In this document: one piece after another, positions 28,530 through 38,638 of the stretch
Numbering within the stretch: the stretch's first letter is position 1
Layout: every line of letters starts with the position of its first letter
Source: Verrucomicrobiota bacterium
GTDB lineage: Bacteria > Verrucomicrobiota > Verrucomicrobiia > Limisphaerales > UBA1096
Direction of reading: 5' to 3'
Length of the DNA: 64,000 nucleotides
NCBI GenBank assembly: GCA_030749225.1
Contig: JASMKO010000075.1
Span: 1-64,000 of the forward strand
Position numbers and translations under genes: made by a program
Notes under the pieces: model-generated
The model's input: the letters and a program-made list of their open reading frames with translations, nothing else
Database searches by the model: none
Told to the model about the DNA's origin: nothing

Positions 28530-29924
28530 TCAGTTCGTTGTTAAAACCGGTGGCTTGGCCAGTTGAGGTTGGAGGATTTTCAGGCTCTCAATGGCTTCGG
28601 CTGCCCGCTCTTGCGTTACTCCGCTCTTGGGTTGTAATTCCACCGCGAGTACCCAGCCTAGGTGCCTTCGGATAGATGCGATTGAGCGGAGCTTTTCAAC
28701 GATGCTCCCCTTAATTGGCAGTGCTTGGCCAAGCGCTTGGTCGATAAATTGAAGGGTGCCGTCTTTTGCGATGGATAGCTTCAATGTTACCCATCCCGGC
28801 TTCGGTCCAAACGGTTTTAGCTTGGCGGCCAGCTGCAACTCCTCCAGCAGTTTTCGCTCGTTGGCATCCAGTTTGGTAAAGTTCATTTGGTCAAGCGCTA
28901 GGCCAAGCGAGGCGATGTGGAGTCGCAGCAGTTTCAGTGGCTTGTTGCGGAGGCCGGTTTTGGCACCCAAGGACGCTGCGTGAAGCAGTTCGATGAGTTG
29001 TGCTTGGCCAAGTCGCCAATCGATGTCGACCATGTTAGAAGGAGAGCGGTGGTCACCGGCTTTGTAATCGACGAAAATGCGATAAACACCAAATGGCTTT
29101 GAGTCTAGTGCGCCTCCACCGATCAAGACGTTTTTTTTGAGTAGGCCATCCGGCTCGATGGTCAGTTCCTCAGGTGCGGACTTAATCTGGGTGGGCGTGA
29201 GAGGAACACGGCGACCGTTGGGGCCCAAAATCCAAATCCCGAACGCGCTTGGCCAAGCGAGCGACATTGGCTGAACGCTTTGATTTTTAAAGGTGAGATC
29301 GAACTGCGCTCCGTCGATCGGTTTCCATTTTTTGCTTTTTATGAAGCCAAGGGCGAGCCCGCTCTTATGGTTGAGTTTTGTCCGTTTGGCCACATAGTCA
29401 AGTGGGGTTAGCAGGGTCGCCTCGACCGGTTTTGAGTTGGCGGAATGGCGCCAAAGCTGCCAGCCAGGCGTGACGTTCGGTTGTTGGTTGTCGAGTAGGC
29501 CGGTGTACCGGGCGGCGAGCAGGTAGTCGCCGGAGCGGTCGATATTGAGCCAGTCGCTGAGGTTCGTCTCGAACACGGTAGGTTGGCCGGGGATCAGTCT
29601 CGCGGCGCGGGCGAATCGGTGCGCGGCCAATTGCGCGGTGGACGTCATAGACTCGGATTGGAGGGTGGTTTGGCCAAGAGACGCGGTAACGCGGCCGTTG
29701 AGTCGGCAGCAGCCTTCCCACATGAAGGCGAGTCGCCGGTCGCCACGGTTGAGGAACTCCCAGTGCAACGGCACTGGATCGCCGAGGACATGAAACGGCG
29801 CGTTGGGAACCGAGAGACTCAACTCCACCTCATGCCCTTGGCCAAGTGGCGAGGCTAAGCCCAGTACCGTCAGGAGAACAGCAAGCCGGTTACTTGGCGA
29901 TTTGTTTGACGACAATGTCGTCAT
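28530..29924 (-). CDS. Hypothetical secreted protein, palindrome-dense gene
   Basis: Likely start ATG 29924 (MTTLSSNKSPSNRLAVLLTVLGLASPLGQGHEVELSL, signal-peptide-like); no family recognised. Confidence 0.65.
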   Translation of the reverse strand: MTTLSSNKSPSNRLAVLLTVLGLASPLGQGHEVELSLSVPNAPFHVLGDPVPLHWEFLNRGDRRLAFMWEGCCRLNGRVTASLGQTTLQSESMTSTAQLAAHRFARAARLIPGQPTVFETNLSDWLNIDRSGDYLLAARYTGLLDNQQPNVTPGWQLWRHSANSKPVEATLLTPLDYVAKRTKLNHKSGLALGFIKSKKWKPIDGAQFDLTFKNQSVQPMSLAWPSAFGIWILGPNGRRVPLTPTQIKSAPEELTIEPDGLLKKNVLIGGGALDSKPFGVYRIFVDYKAGDHRSPSNMVDIDWRLGQAQLIELLHAASLGAKTGLRNKPLKLLRLHIASLGLALDQMNFTKLDANERKLLEELQLAAKLKPFGPKPGWVTLKLSIAKDGTLQFIDQALGQALPIKGSIVEKLRSIASIRRHLGWVLAVELQPKSGVTQERAAEAIESLKILQPQLAKPPVLTTN

Positions 29925-30621
29925 AGCGAATTGGGGTGCCGGAGTAGGGGCTTCCCCAGATGGACGGTTTGCCGTTGCGCGGCTCCTTGGTTTCCTTGTG
30001 AGTGAGGGTGGGCTTGGTCGGTGCCTTTTTGCCGTCCGGCCACACTTTGCCGCTGACTGTCCATTCAGCCTTGTCGGTTTGTTCAACTCGAAGGGTGAAC
30101 CGCAGCCACCCGCCACCTCCCCAGCGGAATGGCACCTTGGCCACGATGACACCGGCCTTGAGCAGCTCGATTGCCCGCTTGGCCGGGGCGACCTGCAGTC
30201 GGTAGCCGTTTACGCCGTTCAGCGCGACACCGAACACCGGAAAGCGACGGCCTTTTTTTGTACCGAACATCCTCGCGCTGATCTCGTTGCCGTGCTGTGC
30301 CGCCGGGCCGAACATGAAGCCGAAGGCATCGAGCGGCGCGCCGGGCAGTTCGAGAAATTTGTTGCCACTGTCCGCCTTTACCGCGAAGTCTCCGTCGAGC
30401 ACCAGGAAATCGTTGGGCACATCGCCAATCGTGGCTTGCTCGAAATTGTTTTGATAAAGCGGCTCCGCCGCCCGCACCGAGAAGGCCAACAAGCCAAGTG
30501 CCATGAACAAACGCGACAGCGTCGTGAATTGAGGCAGTCCCTGCAGCTTTCGGTGGCATCCCACAGCTATGCAGAGCGCCGCACTCAAAGACGCTGTCGC
30601 GTTTGTTGATGGTTTGTTCAT
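29890..30621 (-). CDS. Hypothetical secreted protein, beta-sandwich/LamG-like
   Basis: Signal-like N-terminus, LYQNNFEQATIGDVPNDFLVLDGDFAVKADSGNKFLELPG...; start codon uncertain. Confidence 0.65.
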   Translation of the reverse strand: MNKPSTNATASLSAALCIAVGCHRKLQGLPQFTTLSRLFMALGLLAFSVRAAEPLYQNNFEQATIGDVPNDFLVLDGDFAVKADSGNKFLELPGAPLDAFGFMFGPAAQHGNEISARMFGTKKGRRFPVFGVALNGVNGYRLQVAPAKRAIELLKAGVIVAKVPFRWGGGGWLRFTLRVEQTDKAEWTVSGKVWPDGKKAPTKPTLTHKETKEPRNGKPSIWGSPYSGTPIRYDDIVVKQIAK

Positions 30622-30625
30622 CTTT

Positions 30626-33600
30626 TTAATCCCCACTAAACCCCTCAAGTAGGTTGCTGCGAAGCGAGATATTTGTGGCGATCCATGTCCATGCCCCAGC
30701 GAGAAGCAGCACGCCGCCGAGCGTTGCACCGAGCAGAGCGTACGGCACATCAGCAGTCGGGGAAAGCATGTTTGGCAATACGGCGAGTGCAGCGGCCAAG
30801 GTGCCAATCAGCAATCCGCCGATGAGCAAGTCGAGATACTCGAAGAGCACGAAGCGCTTAATGGCGCTCTTCTCGAAGCCAATCGCTCGGAGTAGGGCGA
30901 GTTCGCTTTTGCGTTCCTGTACGTTTCGCAGCACGACCACGCCCAGCCCGAGGCTACCGATCAATAGGCCCAAGCCACCGAGAACCTGGAAGGTTTGGAG
31001 GTATGTGTTATGCACGGCGTTCAGTTCACCCAGACGCTGCGTGGTTGAGACCCATTCGAATCCGTGATCGGCGAGGGCGACGTTCAACTCGTCGCTGACT
31101 TCCTGCGTGCGTTCGCCTGGATTATCAACGAGGAAAACTCGATAGCCGCTCTCACTGGGGAAGAGCTTGATAAAGTCCGACTCGGGGATGATCAGGTTCC
31201 CCTGCATGATGCTGTCGTCGATCTGCCCGACAAACTGAATCTTGAACGTGTTTCCGTGCTCGTCGGTGTGGTCAATCGTGTCGCCGAGTTTTTTCGGATT
31301 CATTATATCGTTGCCACTCAAGGCATATACCATCACGCTTTCATCGGCGATGGCCGGGACGACATTGGCTGGCAGTTTGAGGGTATCTCGGGCACTCTCC
31401 AGAATGCTCCACGGATTGTCACCCGGTTCCAGTCCGTCCATCGTATCAATGAACGAAAACTTGCCGGCCAACGTCTTCGGGCGCACCCCGAGCAATCGCG
31501 GCTCCTGTGCGAGGTTGAGGTTAAGGCAGTTTGCATGATCGCCGTCGCGCAATCGGAATGGCACGAAGCTGACGTCCTTCATGATCTCCTCTTCAAGGCC
31601 GTAAAAATCCTCTCGGTTTGTGGGGTTATTCATGTCGTGGACGAGGGCGATGCTGGCTTCGCCCATCAACTCGAATCCGCCCGTGCCGGAGGTGGGTTGG
31701 TCGGCATTGGTTTTGGCGTTCTTTTGGAAAACTCCGATGGAGGCGATCATGAAACTGCCGCATGCGAGCATGCCAATGGTGGCCATGCTTCGGCGAGAAC
31801 GCCGGGCGGCGTTGCGTTGGCCAAGCCCGCCAAGGCTGAGCGACTGCGCTTGGGTTAGAACGCTGACATGAGCCAGATGCTTGAGGCGTGCCGAGGCCAA
31901 TGTCATCCCAGACAGCAGAAGCATCGCCCCGGCTCCGAAAAAAGCGGTTGGTGATATTTGTCCGCCGTTGGCCAAGGCGTCCCCGACCCAGCCAAGTGCA
32001 GCCAGTAGTAATGCAACACCAATAATCACCAATCGCTTGGCCGTATTTTTTGTGATGATCTGTTGAGGCGGCTCTCCGGCGAGGAGTTCGCGGGCGGTTT
32101 GTTTTCTTAGTTTGCTCAATGCCCACCAGATGGTGCCGAGTGCGACGAAGAACCCCATCGACATGCCGGTGGCCAGTGCGGTGCCGGAGCTGTGGTACGT
32201 CAGCGTGGCCGAGGCGACGGCGTCCTTCCAGTTGGTCGAGAGTGCGTTGAGCAGCGCCTTGGCAAAAAATGTCCCGGCAAAAGCCCCGACGATACAGCCG
32301 ACGATGGCGATCAGTCCGCCCTCCAGCAGCAACATGCGGCGTACGCGTTTGGCCGGGATGCCAACGGCGAGTAGGGTGCCGGTCTCGCGCGTCCGCTTTT
32401 CCATAGTGAACTGGAATAGCAGGGAAATGAGCATCACGGCAGCGGCGATGAGGAAGAAGCTGAAATACATGAACAGTTCTCCGAAATCCATCGCGTTATT
32501 AACGGAGGCATCGGCCTTCGATCTTGCCGCTTGAAATGTTAGCCCAGTGTCGTTTGGAGCAAGTTTGCTGAGCAGTTGCTTGCCGAGTGCCTCAAGCGCC
32601 TCTGGGCCGTTTTGTGCATAGCGGATGGAGGTGAGGCTGCCGAAGCGGTTGCTCCAGATCTCCTGGCCCGTGTCGAGGCTGATGTAGGCCTTGGGCGTGC
32701 CCTTGTACGTGTCCCAGTAGTCCTCGTCCTTGTCGCGGATGGCGTCGAGGTCCATCGGGAAACCGGTGTCCCAGTCGGCGCAGTTTTCGGAGTCAGTCAT
32801 GCCGGGAAAGTCCGGCATGAGGGTGATGTCCGAGCGCGGATCGTCCATCGCAATGATGCCGCCAACCTTGAATTGGCCGGTGAGTTCCTCAAGTTGGCGC
32901 ATGGTGCCGACGGTGTAGTAGCTCAGTTTGACATCGTCGCCGACTTTGGCCTGCAGATCTTCTGCAGCCCATTGGTTTAACCAGACGGTGCCCGGTTCAA
33001 AATCAGCCAGTGCCGAGGCCATTGAGTAGGGCGTGGAGCGCTCGCCAATCTGGATTTTGTTGACGAAGTAGGTGAGCACCTCTGTGGCGTTTGGATCGAC
33101 CGCGAGCGCGGCCTTGGCCAAGGGTGGGTCGATAAACACGCGGGGTGAACGCAGCTCGATTCCCTTGTCTCCAGGGAGCTGGAGCAATTGCGCCTGGGTG
33201 TCGGCAAGTTGCCAGTGCCTGGCCAAGGCGGCTTGCGCTTGGCCAAGCGGATCTTCGCTTGGTTTAGTCGCATGGCCGACGAGCATGAGGTTGGCCATGC
33301 CGGGCTTTTCGATTGCGTCCTGAAGTTGGCTGAGCGGGACGAATGCGTTGTACGGGGGTATCTGAGATGCCTGTAGACTGAATCGACCGAACTCTGCGTC
33401 GCTGACGATGGCGAGGATTTCCATCTGAGCGAGCGACGCGGTTGAGTCCTCGACCGGTGCCATCGGGGCATCCCGGGAGAGTTGCGAGGGGTTGTGAACG
33501 CGGAGGTTGATAAAGTTGCCGACCTCGACGTTTAACTGCTTGGCCAAGCGTTCGTTGATAACGATGCTGTCCTCGGGAATCTCGGCAAACTCTGGCTGCG

Positions 33601-33961
33601 TGCGTGCCAGTTTCCAAAATGTGGCATCGGCGCCCATGACGATCACGTTGTTGGCACGGCTCTCGCCCGAGGGGCGCTTGGCCACGCCGGGCAGTTGAAG
33701 CAGCGCGGCGGTGTCCACGCCAAGATCGTCTTGAAGTTGGGCGGCCAGCTCCGCACGGAACAGGCGGTCATTGGAGGGCAGGGCGAGCTCGACCTTGCCG
33801 ATGCGGGCTTCTGCCATGTAACGCAGACTGCTGCGAACCGATTCGCCGACGAGCAGCGCGCCGACCAACACCATCGCACCTACCGCCACACCGAGCAGGG
33901 TGCCGATATGGCTCCTAGCGTAGAAGCGGAACGAGTTTATGACCAGTGACCAGCTTGTCAT
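30626..33961 (-). CDS. ABC transporter permease, MacB/FtsX family (large)
   Basis: N-terminal MacB_PCD-like region, two FtsX-type TM blocks (FQFTMEKRTRETGTLLAVGIPAKRVRRMLLLEGG; VLRNVQERKSELALLRAIGFEKSAIKRFVLFEY). Confidence 0.9.
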   Translation of the reverse strand: MTSWSLVINSFRFYARSHIGTLLGVAVGAMVLVGALLVGESVRSSLRYMAEARIGKVELALPSNDRLFRAELAAQLQDDLGVDTAALLQLPGVAKRPSGESRANNVIVMGADATFWKLARTQPEFAEIPEDSIVINERLAKQLNVEVGNFINLRVHNPSQLSRDAPMAPVEDSTASLAQMEILAIVSDAEFGRFSLQASQIPPYNAFVPLSQLQDAIEKPGMANLMLVGHATKPSEDPLGQAQAALARHWQLADTQAQLLQLPGDKGIELRSPRVFIDPPLAKAALAVDPNATEVLTYFVNKIQIGERSTPYSMASALADFEPGTVWLNQWAAEDLQAKVGDDVKLSYYTVGTMRQLEELTGQFKVGGIIAMDDPRSDITLMPDFPGMTDSENCADWDTGFPMDLDAIRDKDEDYWDTYKGTPKAYISLDTGQEIWSNRFGSLTSIRYAQNGPEALEALGKQLLSKLAPNDTGLTFQAARSKADASVNNAMDFGELFMYFSFFLIAAAVMLISLLFQFTMEKRTRETGTLLAVGIPAKRVRRMLLLEGGLIAIVGCIVGAFAGTFFAKALLNALSTNWKDAVASATLTYHSSGTALATGMSMGFFVALGTIWWALSKLRKQTARELLAGEPPQQIITKNTAKRLVIIGVALLLAALGWVGDALANGGQISPTAFFGAGAMLLLSGMTLASARLKHLAHVSVLTQAQSLSLGGLGQRNAARRSRRSMATIGMLACGSFMIASIGVFQKNAKTNADQPTSGTGGFELMGEASIALVHDMNNPTNREDFYGLEEEIMKDVSFVPFRLRDGDHANCLNLNLAQEPRLLGVRPKTLAGKFSFIDTMDGLEPGDNPWSILESARDTLKLPANVVPAIADESVMVYALSGNDIMNPKKLGDTIDHTDEHGNTFKIQFVGQIDDSIMQGNLIIPESDFIKLFPSESGYRVFLVDNPGERTQEVSDELNVALADHGFEWVSTTQRLGELNAVHNTYLQTFQVLGGLGLLIGSLGLGVVVLRNVQERKSELALLRAIGFEKSAIKRFVLFEYLDLLIGGLLIGTLAAALAVLPNMLSPTADVPYALLGATLGGVLLLAGAWTWIATNISLRSNLLEGFSGD

Positions 33962-33964
33962 GGG

Positions 33965-34666
33965 TTAGGCGTCGGTGCTGGTGAATGCGCCATCCTGTAG
34001 CTGGTGTGTGGCGCCCATCTGGGAGGCCAGTTCCACCGAGTGGGTGACGACGATAAGCGTCACCCGGTCGTCACGGTTGAGCTCGACGAGCAGGTTCGCC
34101 AGCGACGTTGCGGTGGAGTGGTCGAGCGCCCCGGTCGGCTCATCGGCGAGGATCAGGCTGGGTTGATTAATCAGCGCACGCACCACGGCAGCCCGCTGGC
34201 ATTCGCCGCCGGATAGCTGGGCTGGCCGGTGGGTGAGGCGGTGCCCGAGTCCGACGCGATCGAGCAACCGCTTCGCTCGCTCGACGGCCCCGGTTGTAGC
34301 CTTGCCGGTTTCTGCGAGCGTTGGCACCAGCACATTCTCAAGGACGGAACATTGCGGGAGCAGATGATGTGATTGAAAGATGAAGCCGATCTTTTTGTTC
34401 CGGATGGAGGCCAGTTCCTGCTCCGAGAGATGGGCCAGTTCCTGCCCGTCGAGCTGGATGCTGCCTCTGGTGGGGGAGTCGAGCGAGCCGAGGATGTTCA
34501 GCAGGGTGCTTTTGCCGGAGCCGGACGGGCCGACGATGGCGATGGAGTCTCCGTGCCTGACCGTAAGTGTGATGCCCTTGAGCACCGGAACGGGATCGCG
34601 GTCTGCACTTTCGTACTGTTTCTGAACTGCCTCGAGCCTGAGCACAACGGCGTTGTCTTCTGCCAT
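33965..34666 (-). CDS. ABC transporter ATP-binding protein, LolD/MacB type
   Basis: IVGPSGSGKSTLLNILGSLDSPTRG, FIFQSHHLLPQCSVLENVLVP, QLSGGECQRAAVVRALINQPSLILADEPTGALD. Confidence 0.95.
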   Translation of the reverse strand: MAEDNAVVLRLEAVQKQYESADRDPVPVLKGITLTVRHGDSIAIVGPSGSGKSTLLNILGSLDSPTRGSIQLDGQELAHLSEQELASIRNKKIGFIFQSHHLLPQCSVLENVLVPTLAETGKATTGAVERAKRLLDRVGLGHRLTHRPAQLSGGECQRAAVVRALINQPSLILADEPTGALDHSTATSLANLLVELNRDDRVTLIVVTHSVELASQMGATHQLQDGAFTSTDA

Positions 34667-34719
34667 GGGCCAAACGCTACGACATAGGCCAAGGTGCGAA
34701 AATAAAATTCCTCCTCGCA

Positions 34720-34752
34720 CAAAAAAACCACCCGGGCGCTTGGCCGGGTGGT
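34720..34752 (-). terminator. Rho-independent terminator downstream of the DUF4340-FKBP gene
   Basis: Stem ACCACCCGG/CCGGGTGGT (34727-34735, 34744-34752) followed on the minus strand by a T run. Confidence 0.8.
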
Positions 34753-34780
34753 CTGTAAATTCGGGCGCTTGGTGAAGCTC

Positions 34781-36673
34781 TTATTCTTTTTCTTCGACTT
34801 TTTTTTCAGCCTCCTGCTTGGCCTTCTCGATCTCGGCGGGAAGATCCTCCTTTTTGATAACTTCGATCTTGGCACCTTTCTTCAACTCCTCGGCGGAAGG
34901 CACCTTGATTATATCGCTGGTTACAACCTTGTTGGGATCAGGCTTGGCTGGTGTGATGGCCGCGGAGGCCGGCGTCTTGCTGGCTGCCTGGCCCTCGATC
35001 GAGAGCAGATCAACATCAAAGATTAGCGTCGAATTTGGGCCGATTTTTGCGCCGCTGCCGGTGGCTCCGTAGGCCAGGTCGGACGGGATGAAGAAGCGAG
35101 TCGTACCGCCAGTCTTCATCAACTGCAGCCCCTCGGTCCAGCCCCGAATGACCCCGTTAAGTGGAAAGCTGATGCCTTGCCCGCTATCAAACTCAGTACC
35201 GTCGATCAATGTGCCCTTGTAGTTCACTGTGACAGAGTCGGTTTGGCCGGGGGAGGAACCGTCGCCTTCTTTGATCGTTTTGTACTGCAGCCCGCTGTCG
35301 GTTGAGGCTACGCCATCCTTGGACTTGTTCTCAGCGAGGAACGCCTCGCCTGCGGTCTTATTCTTTTGGGCTGTGTCATCTTCGGAAGCCGCCGGGTTAG
35401 CCGTTGTGTCGGCGGTTTCCTCATCTTTTTCTTCCTCCATCATCTCGGCGCGTGTTTTGTAAATGGCATCGAATGTGTAACTGGATACCTTGAGCGTCCA
35501 ACCTTCGAGTTTGTCGAGCTTGGCCAGGTTGTCGGCAAAGGTTTTATCGCGGTCGGTTTTGAGCTTGGCCAAGCTCTCCTTGTGAGCTTTTTCGCGGTCG
35601 GCGACCAGTTTAGCCAAGTTCCCAGCATGCTCCTTGTCGAGGCGCTCCTTATCCTCGGGCTTTTCGTCTTTACCCGGTTCGCGTGGCTTTGACTCGTCCG
35701 ACTGCGGTTCACGTTGCTTTGACTCATCTTCCTGTGGCGCTCGGGTTCCGCTCGCGGCGACAGTCATGAAGTGATCCTCACCTTTCTTGGCCATTTTGAT
35801 GACGTACTTGTAGCCATCAAACGTATCAATTGTCGCCGTAACAGCCTTGTCCATCCCCAAATCCTCGGGCTTAGCCGATTTGCTCGCAACATCGTCAAAA
35901 CTAGGATAACCAAACACTCGACCAGCGCTGTTCCCTTTGGATGAATCCAGTTTGTCATCCGGCTGGGGATCAACTAACGACATATCCTCACCTTCCTTGT
36001 TCCGTGTCAGCGCCCAAGACTCTTTAGTGTTGGGCTGAGAGATAGATACAGACTTGATTTTTTCTACCTTAAGGAAGTCTTCTTTGTCTAGCCAATCTGC
36101 AGGGTCTGTCTTTAGATCACTGCTTAATGTTTCGTTGATTTCGCCAACAGTATTTTCTCCAACCAGGACGTACCTGCCTGTTCCGGATGGTCCGAAAGGG
36201 GAACTTGGATCCGCTTGCCCTTGGCTTTCCTTACCAAAGAGAATGCTCTGGAGTACTTTGCCCTCGGCGTCCTTTAATTCCAGTTTGGTTCCGGAATCCT
36301 TGGCATCTTCGGAATCAGGGTCATTTAATTCGAAACGGCCTAGTTGCGATTTTCCAACTTTCTGCTTTGCGAGGATTTTCAACTCAGTGACGGTGTTCAC
36401 CAAGCTTTGAATATCACTGAAATTGGCTGGGAATCCATCACGATCGGTAACGGTCCATACATCATCCGTTTTATTAACTGTAACAGAGCCATCTGCATCG
36501 GTTAGCGAAATTGCAGCAAGTTTGGTCGCATCTAGAGTCTCGATTACTTGATTGTTTGACTTGGTTGATCCAGTGCTGGATGAAGATTTTCCTGAATCTT
36601 CCCTGGTGAAAAATACAGTCGCGCCAAGAACAACGAGGACGACAATTGCTATTAAAAGTTGTTTGTTTTTCAT
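34781..36673 (-). CDS. DUF4340-like domain protein fused to a C-terminal FKBP-type peptidyl-prolyl isomerase
   Basis: N-terminal TM + DUF4340-like half; C-terminal SGLQYKTIKEGDGSSPGQTDSVTVNYKGTLIDGTEFDSGQGISFPLNGVIRGWTEGLQLMKTGGTTRFFIPSDLAYGATGSGAKIGPNSTLIFDVDLL. Confidence 0.85.
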   Translation of the reverse strand: MKNKQLLIAIVVLVVLGATVFFTREDSGKSSSSTGSTKSNNQVIETLDATKLAAISLTDADGSVTVNKTDDVWTVTDRDGFPANFSDIQSLVNTVTELKILAKQKVGKSQLGRFELNDPDSEDAKDSGTKLELKDAEGKVLQSILFGKESQGQADPSSPFGPSGTGRYVLVGENTVGEINETLSSDLKTDPADWLDKEDFLKVEKIKSVSISQPNTKESWALTRNKEGEDMSLVDPQPDDKLDSSKGNSAGRVFGYPSFDDVASKSAKPEDLGMDKAVTATIDTFDGYKYVIKMAKKGEDHFMTVAASGTRAPQEDESKQREPQSDESKPREPGKDEKPEDKERLDKEHAGNLAKLVADREKAHKESLAKLKTDRDKTFADNLAKLDKLEGWTLKVSSYTFDAIYKTRAEMMEEEKDEETADTTANPAASEDDTAQKNKTAGEAFLAENKSKDGVASTDSGLQYKTIKEGDGSSPGQTDSVTVNYKGTLIDGTEFDSGQGISFPLNGVIRGWTEGLQLMKTGGTTRFFIPSDLAYGATGSGAKIGPNSTLIFDVDLLSIEGQAASKTPASAAITPAKPDPNKVVTSDIIKVPSAEELKKGAKIEVIKKEDLPAEIEKAKQEAEKKVEEKE

Positions 36674-36675
36674 GG

Positions 36676-38613
36676 TTATGCTGCTGCAGTTTTGCGTCTT
36701 TTGACAAAAAAGAATGCGATACCTGCGATAATGATAAGTGCTGGTATGACACCAATGTTCGCTAACTTGAGATTCAATTCAAGTTGGTCTATGTCTTTCC
36801 TCAAGTCTTTCCGGATTTGTCGGATTTTTCTTTGGGCATCTGCTTCGTCCTTGCGGATTTTCACCAGGTCTTCCTGATTGATCTTAATTGTGAGCACTTG
36901 ATTTCCCTCCTGATTGTTATTTTGCTCCAGCTTGGACTTTGCTGCCACGATATTTTGTAGTGTTTCCTGTGCCGTCTTCAATTGGGCATCGAAGTTTTTT
37001 TGTGCCTCCTGCTGCATCTCATTGATTTTCTCAAAGGGACGGTTTTGATCTTCACGACTGCGTATCGTAATCAAGTTCGAGTTGCCGCCCATTTTTTCGA
37101 CAGCATTTCCGATGAAAGCCAGGTTTCCGTTAATCATTTGAGCTGTATTGCCAAATATGGTTCGTTGGACACGGACAGAATAATCGTTGACAAGTAAGTC
37201 AGTGTCGCCGACTAAGAGGACAGAGTTCTCTTCCGAGGACTCAGACAGATGCTCCCCATTTGAATCGTCTTTTGTTTTCTCTGCCTCCTCATCACTTTCT
37301 GCCGCTGCAGGTTTGCCGTCAGGAAAGGCGGTTTTAAATTTACCTTTGAGGCTCATGGCAATTATATGCTCGGTTCCGGAAGGTGGGCCAAACTTGTCGA
37401 CTATGTCTTGCCCGTTGAACTGAGAGGACATGCCATCAACCAACTTTGATTTGTCTGAACTCCAGATGAGCTTTTCAGCCTCTAATTCATCAGCACCATC
37501 AGTTCTTTTGAAATGGCCAACAAACGGCAAGTGTAATGTATTGATTTGACTCGTTATTATGCTCTCATCGGAAACCGCGTTTTTATCAAGTAACAAGAAG
37601 GATGGCACCGGCTTCCGGCTTGGAGTCATATTTGCGGGTAATAAGTATTTCAAATCAGCAACAACCTGAGAGTTATCAAAGGTCACATTCCAGGCCTTGA
37701 ACAACTTCTCAAGGTTGGAACCACCTCCCAGACCCGGTATGCGCATTTGTGGATTTTGACTTCCGGAGTCGTCACGGGTTGCTAGTGGATCGACGAACGC
37801 TAGCAGTCGGCCTCCTCTAAGTACGAATTGGTCTAGGGCGTACTCAGTTTGCTCTGAAAGGTTCTTTGGGTGAACGACTAGCAAAACATCAACATTTTTG
37901 TCAATTTCAGTGGTTGCAGGCTCAATTCGTTGCACATCGTAATCCTGACGCAACGATTGAATGAAAAACCAAGAGGGCTGCTGTTGTCCTCTGTTCATCA
38001 TTGCCATTGGATTGCTCATGTCGGGCCCACCCCAAACGTTCAGGCTACTCATTACTCCAACTACTGTTTTCTTTGGTTTTAACACCTTTGTGATTCGACG
38101 TGAAATATCATATTCCAAGTTGCGTTCACGGCGTGGATCAAGTGATGCAATGGTCTCAACGCTGTCAAGATAGCTGATAGATATACCAAGGTAGAAGACT
38201 CCCTGAATTGAAGAGATGCCATCTTTTACTGCTAAATCCTCCTCGTCAGTATCTGGAGAGGGATTGATTTTTTCCAAATCCATATTGCTGCCTGCTTCTT
38301 CCTTGTATTGATCCAGCAAATCCTCAACCCGTTGGGCGAAACTGCTCAGAGTCACGGGTACTTCATTGTTACCCTTAGTACGGTAAAACCGAATCTTTAA
38401 TTTAGCTGAATCCGAATCGCCACCGCGATCCTCTTTAAGACTTGTCAGGATTTTTCGAGTACCCTGAGACAAAGTGAACACTTTACCTTCGGTGAAATCC
38501 ACACGGAATTTCAACTGGGAAGACACAATGTTGAACAATACGATGCAGGCAAGTACTACGGCTACTCCGCCGACACCGTATAGAAAGATGTCTATCTTGT
38601 TTTCCTTTTTCAT
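36676..38613 (-). CDS. GldG-like ABC-type auxiliary protein
   Basis: N- and C-terminal TMs, FRVDFTEGKVFTLSQGTRKIL, VLLVVHPKNLSEQTEYALDQFVLRGGRLLAFVDPLA. Confidence 0.87.
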   Translation of the reverse strand: MKKENKIDIFLYGVGGVAVVLACIVLFNIVSSQLKFRVDFTEGKVFTLSQGTRKILTSLKEDRGGDSDSAKLKIRFYRTKGNNEVPVTLSSFAQRVEDLLDQYKEEAGSNMDLEKINPSPDTDEEDLAVKDGISSIQGVFYLGISISYLDSVETIASLDPRRERNLEYDISRRITKVLKPKKTVVGVMSSLNVWGGPDMSNPMAMMNRGQQQPSWFFIQSLRQDYDVQRIEPATTEIDKNVDVLLVVHPKNLSEQTEYALDQFVLRGGRLLAFVDPLATRDDSGSQNPQMRIPGLGGGSNLEKLFKAWNVTFDNSQVVADLKYLLPANMTPSRKPVPSFLLLDKNAVSDESIITSQINTLHLPFVGHFKRTDGADELEAEKLIWSSDKSKLVDGMSSQFNGQDIVDKFGPPSGTEHIIAMSLKGKFKTAFPDGKPAAAESDEEAEKTKDDSNGEHLSESSEENSVLLVGDTDLLVNDYSVRVQRTIFGNTAQMINGNLAFIGNAVEKMGGNSNLITIRSREDQNRPFEKINEMQQEAQKNFDAQLKTAQETLQNIVAAKSKLEQNNNQEGNQVLTIKINQEDLVKIRKDEADAQRKIRQIRKDLRKDIDQLELNLKLANIGVIPALIIIAGIAFFFVKRRKTAAA

Positions 38614-38638
38614 TGGTTATAGTATTGGATTATTTAAT

